Shown: in pieces, positions 38,171 to 49,071 of the stretch
Layout of the letters: every line of letters begins with the position of its first letter
Numbering within the stretch: the stretch's first letter is position 1
Source: Mactromeris polynyma
Taxonomy: Eukaryota > Mollusca > Bivalvia > Venerida > Mactridae
DNA length: 64,000 bases
Reading direction: 5' to 3'
Assembly (NCBI GenBank): GCA_032209605.1
Contig: JASFXZ010000001.1
Location: 8,309,703 to 8,373,702 of the forward strand
The notes under the pieces: generated by a model
What the model was told of the DNA's origin: nothing
The model's database searches: none
What the model saw: only the letters and a program-made list of their open reading frames with translations
Translations under genes and position numbers: made by a program

Positions 38171-38838
38171 CATACAGCCGTAATAACATGGCTTTGTCGG
38201 CGCAGCCGTACTAACATGGCTTTGTTATTTGCGTTGTGTATACCATTCACATCTTAGGTTAACCACTAACCCAACTTCTCTTCAACCGAACAATGTTTGT
38301 AACCTTGACGCGGATTGTTTAATCTTTGATGAGGGGTACGTTACATTACCGAAATCCACTGATTTGCGGTAAAATTACCAGAATCAATGAATCAATCAAT
38401 GAAAGTAGATATATCTATGGATTAAGCTTATGAGTTTTATTTTCGTCAACCCTTCGGGAAATAGCCCGGCGTTGGAATTTAGATTCTACGTTTTATGTAC
38501 CAGACACGAATATTTGTGTTGTTTTCATCAGATAAATCGGCATGTAACATGAATGTGTGATTTAACGACGGATACGTTAAGTATTGATGAACAATATTGA
38601 AACAGTCAATACTGTCTATAACTAATCTCACTACGGAGTAATTTTTATCCTATCTCCTACGAAGTCATCTCCCCTTACAAATATCGCACTTACTACAGTG
38701 TAGCATAATCGAGTGACAAGTAATCGTAACATCTCGGTAATTTATTTATGTTGCACAACAAATCTTATCCTTCAGATTGCAACTAATTTGCTTGCTTCAG
38801 ATTGCGCCTACCATCTTTTTTAAAGCTATTTCTAGTTT
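38171..38838 (-). mobile_element. Dispersed repeat inserted downstream of sulfatase C
   Basis: Interrupts unit C between tctatccgat and aatcaagcagaaatt, a junction nearly continuous in unit A. Its ends match 8525-8775 in inverted orientation. No coding frame. The word taacatggctttgt appears twice at the left end. Confidence 0.65.
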
Positions 38839-38883
38839 ATAAATCAAGCAGAAATTAAATAAACAAAACATGTCCTCTATCTC

Positions 38884-38889
38884 TTTATT
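38884..38889 (-). promoter_or_regulatory. Polyadenylation signal of sulfatase C
   Basis: AATAAA on the minus strand, about 380 bases past the stop, in the same gctcAATAAAgag context as in units B and D. Confidence 0.6.
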
Positions 38890-39270
38890 GAGCATATTGA
38901 CAAAACTTAATAATCAAATATACAATAATACAATCACATAATTAATCTGCGAAATGTCATTGATACTTTCAATGCTGTAAACGCGTTAATAACATCGTGC
39001 TGTATTGAAAAAAGTACTATACAAAGTGATACTATCTTAAGTTAATTTAAAACAGCTGTAAATAACATGGTAATAAACATTTGCATACCATATGCATAAC
39101 ATGTTCTTAGCATTTCGACTAATCATTTTATTGTTCCGCTTGAAGCTATCATGTTACTAGTATGTTAACAGATTCGACAATGTTTTCATATTCTTCAGAA
39201 AAATATAAAGAAAATGTAAAGGTAATTTCATGTAGGAAACATATTCAAGTGCCAGTCCTCAATCACAAGC

Positions 39271-40767
39271 TCAACACCAACCAGGCATCCAGTATCCACC
39301 ATAATTGTCCGGGTTAGACTCTGGTATTGGAGTGGGATCCATTGGTGTTACCAGACTCTTCCGATAGCCGTCTAACTTTTCTCTTAACTCTTTCACAACA
39401 TCAGGATAAAGACGAGAAATATCATTGCGCTCGTTCGGATCGGTTGTCAAATCATACAAGCCTTCTCCAGCCCATATACCATTCTCTTTGCTTCTCCGTG
39501 TCTTCAGCGCATCTTGCTCTGTCAAACACTGATAGTATTTGTGTTCGTCTGACGAATCGCAGGCATCAGTGTTGACTTGATCGGGTTCATACCAACTACG
39601 GAAAGGTCCCGGGTATCCGTCTATTAACTTGAACTTACCAACTCTAATGGCTGCATGACCTGTGGGCGGCATTAAAGCGTTATCTAAATTATAAACGAAT
39701 TCATTTCTTCTGGACTCGCCACCTGTGCTTACAGCTTCCCACTGGTTGACGCCGTCCATTGCATCGCTTTCAGGTACGGACAATTTACCTCCGGCTGCTG
39801 CTACAATAGTTGGATGCCAGTCTACAGCATGGATCATTCCATCATATGTATATCCAGTATTTTCTATCCCACTTCCAGATATAAATGCAGCCCCGCGAGT
39901 TCCACCTTCAAATAATGTAACTTTACCACCGCGCAATGGATAGTTATTCCCGCCCTTGGTAACCATACCTCCGTTGTCAGCGGTGAATATTATCAACGTG
40001 TCATTCATCAAGTTGTTCTTTACGAGGGTGTCTGTAATATTGCCAATGGCCTCATCCATTGCTGATACCATGCCGGAATATTGTCGTCGTTGCTGGGTCT
40101 TGATGTGTGGATACAAGTCTTCAAAACGTTTCGGAACTTGGATAGGACTGTGTACAGCCTGAAACGGTAGATAAAGGAAGAATGGTTTCGTTTTATGCGA
40201 CTCGATAATCCGCTGAGCCCTCTGAGCGTATAGAAATGTTGAGTATGTTGTATCATTAATGGGCTTCTCGCCGTCGTGAAAATCAATTCCATTATTAATA
40301 GTTTTGTTATAATAGTCTTCCATTCCGTTGTAATATCCAAGGAATGTGTCGAAGCCGCGGTAGGTGGGTGTACAATTCCAATTACAATAACCAAGATGCC
40401 ATTTTCCAACCATGTGCGTAGAATACCCGAGGTTTTGTAATCTTTCAGGAAAGAATGTTAAGTCCAGCGGGGAGCAGTGTCCATCCGTTGGACGCAGCAC
40501 GTTCCGTTGTAACCCTGCTTTGAACGGGTAGACGCCTGACATCCATGAATGCCGTGATGGAGTACAAACAGGCTGCACGTATGAACTGTTTAGTATCACC
40601 CCTTGTTTAGCAAGTTTGTCAATATTTGGTGTAATCATATCTGGGTTGTGGAACCCAACATCATTCCAACCAAGGTCGTCTGCAGCAATGAAGATGATAT
40701 TTCTCATCTTACCACTCACGGACCCTATCAGACATAATAAAAAGCCCAGGTATAGCAGTCTTGTCAT
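39271..40767 (-). CDS. Arylsulfatase B-like, copy C
   Basis: Paralogue of the gene at 26224-27720: same 498-residue length, signal peptide (1-19), CTPSR motif (68-72) and all catalytic and metal residues (D30, D31, C68, R72, K122, H124, H206, D264, N265, K282). About 30 residues differ. Several lie next to catalytic residues: the residue after KWHLG (G127Y), after the active-site H206 (K207S) and after DNGG (W268M), plus a cluster at 92-95 (FPWE to RPTD). T77S alters the last part of the sulfatase signature. Same single coding exon and predicted 5'UTR intron. Predicted reaction is sulfate-ester hydrolysis after formylglycine formation at C68 by SUMF1-type enzymes; the substrate may differ from copy A. 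Both genes read the same way, about 13 kb apart. Confidence 0.95.
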   Translation of the reverse strand: MTRLLYLGFLLCLIGSVSGKMRNIIFIAADDLGWNDVGFHNPDMITPNIDKLAKQGVILNSSYVQPVCTPSRHSWMSGVYPFKAGLQRNVLRPTDGHCSPLDLTFFPERLQNLGYSTHMVGKWHLGYCNWNCTPTYRGFDTFLGYYNGMEDYYNKTINNGIDFHDGEKPINDTTYSTFLYAQRAQRIIESHKTKPFFLYLPFQAVHSPIQVPKRFEDLYPHIKTQQRRQYSGMVSAMDEAIGNITDTLVKNNLMNDTLIIFTADNGGMVTKGGNNYPLRGGKVTLFEGGTRGAAFISGSGIENTGYTYDGMIHAVDWHPTIVAAAGGKLSVPESDAMDGVNQWEAVSTGGESRRNEFVYNLDNALMPPTGHAAIRVGKFKLIDGYPGPFRSWYEPDQVNTDACDSSDEHKYYQCLTEQDALKTRRSKENGIWAGEGLYDLTTDPNERNDISRLYPDVVKELREKLDGYRKSLVTPMDPTPIPESNPDNYGGYWMPGWC

Positions 40768-40796
40768 GGTTTTGCTCTAACTTTCCTTGTCAGTTT

Positions 40797-41767
40797 CTGA
40801 AAATAAGCAAAACACAATTTAATATATTGATACTATGAAAATAAAAACATTCTTGTTCAGGGAAAATTGCCTTTATATCAGTACTTCAGAAGCGTTACTG
40901 AGGGTTATCCCGCTTGGTTCGCTAACAATTAAGTGTTATCGCTTGCAGCATATCATATAGTTTCGTGTTCCCAGAGCTAAACTAAACATCATAGTAGTCC
41001 CATCTCTGCAGTATATCTACGATGATTATACAACATTCATTCTGAATTGTGTGTAACAGGTTCGTTCAATACTTTGCATAAGAACGTTCTAGCCTTAACC
41101 AAATTCGTTTCTCGAGGATAATATGTGCGAAGTACTCCCTAATAAATTGTGTTAAAACGTTTTCGTTTGTATAATTAATTTCTTCATATCACTCTATATA
41201 GGGGCCAATGTTTCAGTTGTTTATTGGACTGTGACGCCGTTTGTCAACAATATTTCAGACAAACACAGCTGTCACATGACCTTTTCAGTTGTCACGGGTG
41301 GCCAAACAGTGCTAACCCCTTTCTTTAACATGCATCTGACTACCGTAAAACTTCACTTAAAGACCACCTCCATAACAAGACCACCTCAAAATAACCAAAA
41401 CGAAATTTACATTTTCTCTGTTTTGCTCTTTATTCTATCTCAATATTAAGACCACCTCACTATGAAGATCGATTTTCAAGGATCTCAAGTGTGGTCTTAG
41501 TATTGAGGTGTTACTGTATATCCGCTCAATGTTTCGCAAATGGTGTGTACCTTCCAAACCCATCCCAATGAGTAGTACTCTGTTCACGCTACGCCCCTTA
41601 TATATTGACAACTACCCCTGTTAAAGTGTGTATACATACTCACTGTGCAGTGTTAATATAGTTTTTTTAGGCTAAATGTAGACCGACAGTAGGTACAATG
41701 AATATTTAATCGTCCAATGATAAAATATTCCATAAACACGAAAAAAATGAAAATAAACAATTCTTAC
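40797..41767 (-). other. 5'UTR intron of sulfatase C (predicted)
   Basis: Acceptor ttgcttattttcag upstream of the ATG and donor AAAG/gtaag at 41766-41768, as in copy A. The intron carries a MITE (41343-41516) absent from copy A. Confidence 0.6.
41343..41516. mobile_element. MITE, CAGTAAAACC family (copy 3)
   Basis: TA, then CCGTAAAACTTCAC, and an end TTGAGGTGTTACTG followed by TA. 174 bp with a nearly palindromic interior of aagaccacctc words. Absent from the corresponding place in copy A. Confidence 0.85.
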
Positions 41768-41830
41768 CTTTTATTCCGAAATCCCGTTAGTTTGAAACAT
41801 TTCAACTTTTACATCAATTTATATATACTA
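41766..41830 (-). promoter_or_regulatory. Putative promoter, first exon and donor of sulfatase C
   Basis: Minus-strand TATATATAAATTGATG (about 41813-41828) lies about 50 bases upstream of donor AAAG/gtaag. Conserved with the two segments upstream of copy A. Confidence 0.5.
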
Positions 41831-42969
41831 CTCATTTCTCGTCATAACTTATTGGTTCATTCGCACGAGGTACTATTATCGCTGGTTTAAAATCGGGGAC
41901 TGTTGAATACACTAGTTATTGAACGAACGAATACCCAACTTTGTAAACTCATTAAACGAAGTAAATTGATCATTCCTGTCGGTGATAATTGGAATATTGA
42001 AGAAAACTGCATGCTTAAATGAAAATCAGTCATTACTGTGTTTCATTTGGAATTTCAGTTAGGTCTGAATTGATTGTATGTCCCCACGCAAACATCTGTC
42101 GGTAGACCATTTTATTTCCGATCGATGATAAAAGTGATTGCTTTCGAAAAGCAGATGACCAATATTGTTCCGGGAGACAGTACGGGTCACACGGCGAGGT
42201 CAATTTGAGACTGAAAATGTTTATGATCAATAACTTCAAGACCTACGATTTAAAACTTAATAAGATGGTAACCTGTATTGTTTTCGGGGTCATTTGTTTA
42301 AGTTGTATGTCATTCATGAAATTCTATGACACCTTCTATATAGATGACGGGATAAACTGCATAAAATACTAAAACTAATGAGAAACCTGAATAGTTTTCT
42401 TTTTTTAAATGAAACAAAACAGTTATAAATAAAACGTAATGACCAAAATTGTAACGATATTACATCTTGGATAAATTAAAAAGAGATTACAATAAAGTTA
42501 AATTTCTGTGCAAGATTTCAGGAAGTTGGGTGACTAAATGAAAACAAGTTTCGACTTAAGATTGTGTTGACCTTCATGTAGATGCACTGAGAATTAAAAA
42601 TTAACTTATATCAGTGTATTGCCCAAAATAGAAATGACAGACTTGCATGTCCACTAAACACATTATACTTCCAATACACCACTTTACACGATATTAAAAT
42701 ATATATCATGAGCCTATGATTGTTGACGTTCGTCAAGGGCTTTGGAGATTAGTCTACTTCACGAAGATTACTTTGAGTGCAGTAAATGAACTTATCCTAT
42801 AGTCTGATAAAGGTCCAATGTATAATAGGCCTGAGTGTTGGTTCACGAAACATTTCAGTGTTCATCTGGTTTTCATACAACTTTGTCATATTTACAATGA
42901 TAAGAATAACTCCTCTATCGTGTTTGCAAACATAACACCATTGCAATAATAGTGTTCATTACTTTTTTC

Positions 42970-43270
42970 AGCTGACAACATAGATAGATAGTTTATTTCA
43001 AGATTGTAGGGGTTTGGCCCATGAATCACATGTACAATACAGAGAATATGGTATAAAGTCACATGTGTACACAGTACATATAGTATTCAGCATAAAAAGC
43101 TTTTGAATAAAAGGTCCTTTCGATTGTTTTTTCTCCTTTGCGAAAATCCTATTTGTACGTTCAAGTGCCGTATCCCTGTGGTTTTCCGCATGCGTTAATA
43201 TTGAGGAATCATGAGAATCACTTTTGGCAAGATGACCATTTTGAGTGTACACAAGCCTATTAAGGTACGT
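42970..43270 (-). mobile_element. LINE-type 3' end
   Basis: On the minus strand the segment ends ccaaacccctacaatcttga, then aataaactatctatctatg, a CR1/L2-style tail. An 84-codon minus-strand frame lies inside, with no recognisable domain. It begins where unit C homology stops. The following 400 bases (43271-43671) hold only a (TTA)n run at about 43501-43520. Confidence 0.5.
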
Positions 43271-43671
43271 GTTTTTCTATATTCCAACATTCATTAATCA
43301 TTTGCAAGAAGTAAATTCTTATTGTAACAATGAGGTTAAGATGCAGCGAAAATGTTATTTTACTGATTCTCGCATCACCAATATTGTTTGCAAATTTCTT
43401 TATGATCTATCGAGTGACGCTTAGTACTGTATTCTATATATTGGATTAAGTTCTCTAATACTACTTCAGCAACTTTACTTTGATCATTAAGTGAATGTTA
43501 TTATTAATTATTATTATTATCAAACTGCCATTTTCAACGAGTAACACCGATTGATCATGACCCAGATTTGTTCGATTGTACCAACCTCGGATAGTCACAA
43601 TTTTCGGATTATTTATGACAATGTTTAAGATTTGTCTATTTTTAGATGACAGCGGTTTAAATTCAGTGAAG

Positions 43672-43965
43672 AAGTGGTCAACTAGATAAGATTCGTGTTA
43701 CCACTTACATCTAGAAGCCAAAATTGCTTTTATAAATAAGTGGTAACACGAATCTTGAGTGAAATTCGCGAATTTGAGTTATTAAGTAACATAATAAGTG
43801 GTCAGCTAGATAAGATTCGTGTTACCACTTACATATGTAGAAGTCAAAAACGCATTTATAAATAAGTGGTAACACGAATCTTAAGTGAAATTCGCGAATA
43901 TTAGTTACTATGTAACATAATAAGTGGACAACTAGATAAGATTCGTGTTACCACTTAAATATAGT
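43672..43965. repeat. Satellite of hairpin-forming units
   Basis: About 2.3 tandem units of 124-126 bp. Each starts with AAGATTCGTGTTACCACTTA (43688, 43812, 43938), followed 29-31 bases later by its exact reverse complement (43737-43756 and 43863-43882). Each unit can therefore form a 20-bp perfect stem. The stems are invariant while loops and spacers vary. A decayed relative may lie at 44060-44125 (ttaagtggttaacacgaatt). Confidence 0.9.
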
Positions 43966-45940
43966 GTAATACATCATAAAAAGGTAAGAGGTAGCAGTTC
44001 TGGGCACTTTCAAGCCTGTTTCTAGTTGTATGATATTTATCTTACCGAAAATTTATCACGAATATTAACTAGATAGCTAGATAATTATCGTAATAATTAA
44101 GTGGTTAACACGAATTAATTCGCGAACGCTAGCATGCTAACCGGTGGCAGTAATATGCCACCATACAATCGACAATGACATATTCATGTACGTTTTCTCT
44201 GAAAAAAGGGTTAAAACATATTGTCACTGATGCTGAAAATACTCGGACAAACCTATATTTGATTTTAGTAACCTTGTGAGTAGACTCAGTGAAGAGTCGT
44301 CTGTATTATATTGATATAACTCTGAATATACTATGTAGATCTAGTATTTCTGCTTTTGATTCTTGTGTCATATTTTCGGTTACCAGCATAATAATAAAGA
44401 ACAAATTTATGCCATACACCGTTTTTTAAAAAAAACTCATGTCCAAAACTCAAAGCTAAAACCAAGATTCTGGATGTAATTATTAAGAACTTGATAATGT
44501 ATGGGATTCAATCAGTTATTTCTACAATTTGTCCAGCACTTAGAGTCAGTATATGCTGTGAACAATTGACATTGATAGCACGTTTTAATGCAAGTCCGTC
44601 TAGTCGAACCAAGGGAAACAACAACAAATAAGCATACAGTCTTGCGCGAGTTATGTCAACTATGTGTTATCAGTGAACAGTTTTGTGTAAAAATAGAACC
44701 GTAAAATTACGCCAGGAAGTCTTGTTTTTATATCTTGACACATCGTAGGCGTGACTATATATTTAGCTGAATATGAAAGCATTTTAGACCGCGCTTACTA
44801 CATTGCTCCCTGCAATCAGCAATGTAATCTTGGTGGTCCACGCAGTATCGCTCGTGTTCATATCTCGTGTATTATATTCTTTATCAATCGATGACTTTAA
44901 CCTTCATTGTCTCGACGAATTGACATTTTAGTCACATGATCGCGTGATACACTACAGGGGCGTAGCAAGTGTAAGCGAATTATGTGCGATACAACTTGTC
45001 CTGAATAGTTATCGTCACTTACCACACAATTAAACACTTCCTTACATTAAATATAGTTTAACACAAAACCATGTATGTAATGGATGTTCAAATAACGGCA
45101 TATTTGTATCGAAAAATAACTAATTGTTAAATGGAAAATGTAACAATGCTCTTCTAATTAGAGTTCCCTGATAGACCTAGGTTTGTCTAACTATGTATTT
45201 CTAGCTCAGGCATGTTGTATTCTACCCCGACGCCTTATAGTGTGATACCAGAACAAACAACCGGAAGTGCCAATTCAATGTAAACTGATAAAATAATACT
45301 TCTAGCGTGTTTCACACAGTGGAAGCTTGTAACAAAGCGATTGCATGTAAAGCGACATAGCTTAGCTTTGTAGCATGCTTCCAGAAAAGAAATTAGAAAA
45401 CAAAACATCTTTAGTCTATATTGATAAATTAATTATTTAAAGAAAACCTCATACATCCTACGTTCTTAGACTCATCCAAAATCTATTTAAAGGCGTATCC
45501 TACAATGAGGCCATTTTTTCTGACGCGGGGATTTCCTTTAAACTTTGTCTATTTGAGCCTTGTATCTAACCAAAATATGAAATAAAAATGATAGGTCACC
45601 TTGCTCGATTTTATGATAATGAAGCTGATAAAGCAGTGACCGACACTGCGCATGTACAAAACGAAATTAGGGTATTGATTTTCCGAAAACGAGAGACTTC
45701 CGTATTCGTTAATTCACTGATGGAAGTTAATGTTAGAAAGGTAGGTGTTTTTCTTTTAGCCCTAGGTTTATGTAAATGTGCGTATATTTTAATAACTGCA
45801 ATGTACCGATAAGTAATTAATGTAATTATTCTAAGTAGAACCTTTATATTTCACGCTAGTTTGTTATTATATCATATTACATTATGCAGATCGCGATATA
45901 GTGTTATAATCTTTTCCGCATTTAACTGAAGATTTTGTAG
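43966..45940. other. Non-genic region
   Basis: AT-rich DNA. A 74-codon plus-strand frame at 45588-45812 has no recognised motif. Confidence 0.5.
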
Positions 45941-46236
45941 CGGATCCGTGGTCAAGTGGTAACGCGTTTGACTAGTAGAGCAGGCGTCGCATGTTTCCCC
46001 TGCTCTACCACTTACAGTACCAACAGTCTTGCCGTCTGTCTTTTCTTCTTTGGCTTCATCCTATTCTCAATAACAATCACAACAATTGTCAGTTTTACCG
46101 GTTGTTATTCACAAGTTTGTCTTTTGTCTCATATATGATATACAGGAGATATTTGTTTACTATTGCATTGTTTCACTTTGCACAAATTATTCTGCTCTCC
46201 ATGCATGGGGGAAATAAAAGTATCTATTTATATTTC
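45941..46236 (+). mobile_element. SINE with LINE-type tail
   Basis: A tRNA-like head (GCGGATCCGTGGTCAAGTGG as acceptor strand and A box, 45942 onward) is followed by about 220 bases of body and an end ctctccatgcatgggggaaa, then taaaagtatctattta, resembling the LINE tail at 13995 (gctctccaacttggaggaaa). A head joined to a LINE 3' end is the expected design of a SINE mobilised by a partner LINE. The B box is weak. Confidence 0.55.
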
Positions 46237-48784
46237 TAAAACAATGGCGAAAACGCGTAAATTTATCAGTAATTTTCTGAAACAATGACACAAATTACTA
46301 TGAATTGTTATAACATACGAGTAAAACAACTCGGAATCTATGCATACCGTGTTGCCTCTCATAAGCAAGAATCTCTCGTCAACAACCGTTAAAACTTATA
46401 AATTTTCCTGTAATGAAACAAACTCTACATATTCAACCTCTGGAGAGCAACAACCTGTTAACAACAATCGAAATGTGCAACTCCAAATGATGCCGTTCTG
46501 AAGAGGTTGAACTGAATTTAATAATGGAATGGGCGTTAGATATAAATGTATCAAGATAGGTTCAAACAACTGATGACTTTCCAACAGGTCTATAGCAACA
46601 GGTTTGAAGCCTATACTATTTTGGCACACGTACTGATCAGTAACCAAAAAAGCGCTAGTCGATAGTAACAAGTATAAGTTGTAAGAACTTGTTTCACAAT
46701 CGATGTAAAATAAACAAGTTTCAAGTAAACTGAATTACAGAATTAGTTAATAATAAGATATCAGTCCTACATCTATGCCCAAGAAATCGCATCAAAATGA
46801 TGTTGAATAGAAAGTGAACTTATCTTCTGCACCACTTAGGAAACACCATATTTTCAAATTAAACTGTCACTCGAATAATATTATGTTAGTTGATAGATAC
46901 CACATGTTTTGTTTTCTCCATTCAGAGGTGATAATTGTTGCATGAAGGTATTAGTAGTAAATACACAATACTAATCCAGGAATGTTTCTATTTATTTAAT
47001 TCTGTGTGTAGTTTTTATAAAGAGGAATACGAACTTCAATTTCATTTTATGTTAACACTGGAATTACATCACAAAGTACTGTTTATGAAATTAGATGTAT
47101 ATAAAAGACAGACTAATTGAACAGAAAAAACTACCACTTCAATGTTTTTAAAAAATAACTAATTGCAATATTGCAATATTTTATATATCATATGCAAAAT
47201 TAATTAGATATTCCCTTAACACATGCCTGTGCAGCTTTTATCATCAGGTGTAAGTCTTTCCCTTATAAACACAAACAAATCCTCAAAATATACTAAAGGT
47301 TCATCTATTCTTTCTTCTTTGAAGTGATAAAGATCTTTCATTTTTGACATCTTGTTCCTGATAAAGGGAGAAAAGTGAGCTTCAAGTTTAGAATATATAC
47401 CTAATTTGTTTTTGAAAATATAAGCATGTAATTCATTATATAATTATTTATGGACATTAATCTATTTGACCATCAGATAGCTAGAGTAAGTGATTTTTTT
47501 CTGTTAAACAGAGTCGAAAATCATGAGCAGAATTATGGAACATTGCTATATTATTATGAAAGCATGGTCTTAGCATCCCCAGTATAAATTTGTTTAAGCT
47601 AAGTTTAATTGCTTCTCAATTACTGTAATGCCGTCCTCATAGGATGAGTAATTGCCCCTGGACATTAAGCTAGCAACAATCAATCAACCAGAGGTTGAGG
47701 TTAAGCTCTAAAAGTAGTTTATTAACCACAACTTATTGTATATGTACTGAACTTAAATAATATGATATTGTATTTTTTCATCATCATCTAAAAAGTTGAA
47801 ATATCTCCTTGATAAAGCATTTTGCAGCATTTGCAGAAAAGCTTCTTCGACATGTTAGATTTTTTCTGTATTTTTAAGAAACCTTTCGCATTTTCAATTT
47901 TTTGGGAAATGTACATTGCATATTGGTCATTTTATTAAATAAAAAAACAAGAATGTCTGAATACCCAAATTAAATTTTGTAAAGCGATCATGTCCTGCCA
48001 AGGAAGTAAAATATCCAATTGTCAGTTAAAGATATATCAGTACATCTATGACATTGATTCAAGGATCTCAATTTCCAGTGCTAATTTATGAAATGTAAAT
48101 GCATGCAGACCTATCCAAAAAATTGCATTTATTGTTAAAACTGTATAATCTTTTAAACTTCCTTTCATTTTTTTAAATATTTTTTAAGTCATATGTAGTC
48201 TTTTACTTCATTGTTTCTGTACTAGAGTGGTTATCCGAAATTTACACGCACAGTTTTTTGTTTTAAACATCTGTTTGAACATAATATTATCTGTCGCCTA
48301 ATCAGCATGTGATGACAGATTTATAGCTCTACTTAACCATTTTATAATTGAGAGAAGATATGAAATGTTCACTCTGAACGGGCTTAGAACGGGCTTAGAT
48401 GTAGGACTGATATGTAAAGGATAATTATTTGAGTACGTTTGCAACACCAACAAAACGAACAGGACCCGAGGTACGCCGATTTAGCTCATTGCGGCATATA
48501 TACGTGTATCAGAGGGTTTAAGCAACCTTGAAATCAGAGAAATGTTTTCATGAAATAACAAAAATACAACCAGTGTACATCCGTATTACATGTGGTTGCC
48601 TGCATTCAAATAGTCCGTACTTTAATATCTCAAATTGCATAAAATGACGCATGAGTAATAGATACATGTACTTGAAAATAAATATTTAACATGCTAGATA
48701 ACAAGTTATCAACATAATCGTGGGTAACTATATATCACGACATTAAACAAATCGATAAAAAGATAACGTCCGTACTATTACATA
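46237..48784. other. Non-genic region
   Basis: No supported feature. Open frames at 46396-46671 and 46935-47120 are short and without motifs. Confidence 0.5.
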
Positions 48785-48945
48785 CAGTAAAACCACACGT
48801 AAAGAACACTTCAATAATAAGACCACAACTTTTCAAGTCCATTTTCACTGGTTTGCTCTTTATTCAAACCCAGTATTAAGACCAACTCAATAAGAAGACC
48901 AGTTTCAAGGGTCCGAAGGGTGGTGTTATTATTGAGGTTTTACTG
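48785..48945. mobile_element. MITE, CAGTAAAACC family (copy 4, best preserved)
   Basis: 161 bp, flanked on both sides by TA. Ends are CAGTAAAACC and GGTTTTACTG, exact inverted complements. Confidence 0.9.
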
Positions 48946-49071
48946 TATTTATATAAATCCACATACCAAAAAGTACGATATTTGTCACGCTCCTCATTAT
49001 TGTAATTATGATTATTGCTGCTTTGTAAAAAAACATTTAAGTGTTCAATATGCAAATAAAATATCTATATA

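Larger units (their letters stand above)
37350..42960 (-). repeat. Sulfatase duplication unit C
   Basis: Homologous to unit A (24585-30690) including gene, promoter and downstream conserved tracts. It lacks A's SINE, the A intron repeat and the duplicated promoter, and carries its own insertions at 38171-38838 and 41343-41516. Confidence 0.85.
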
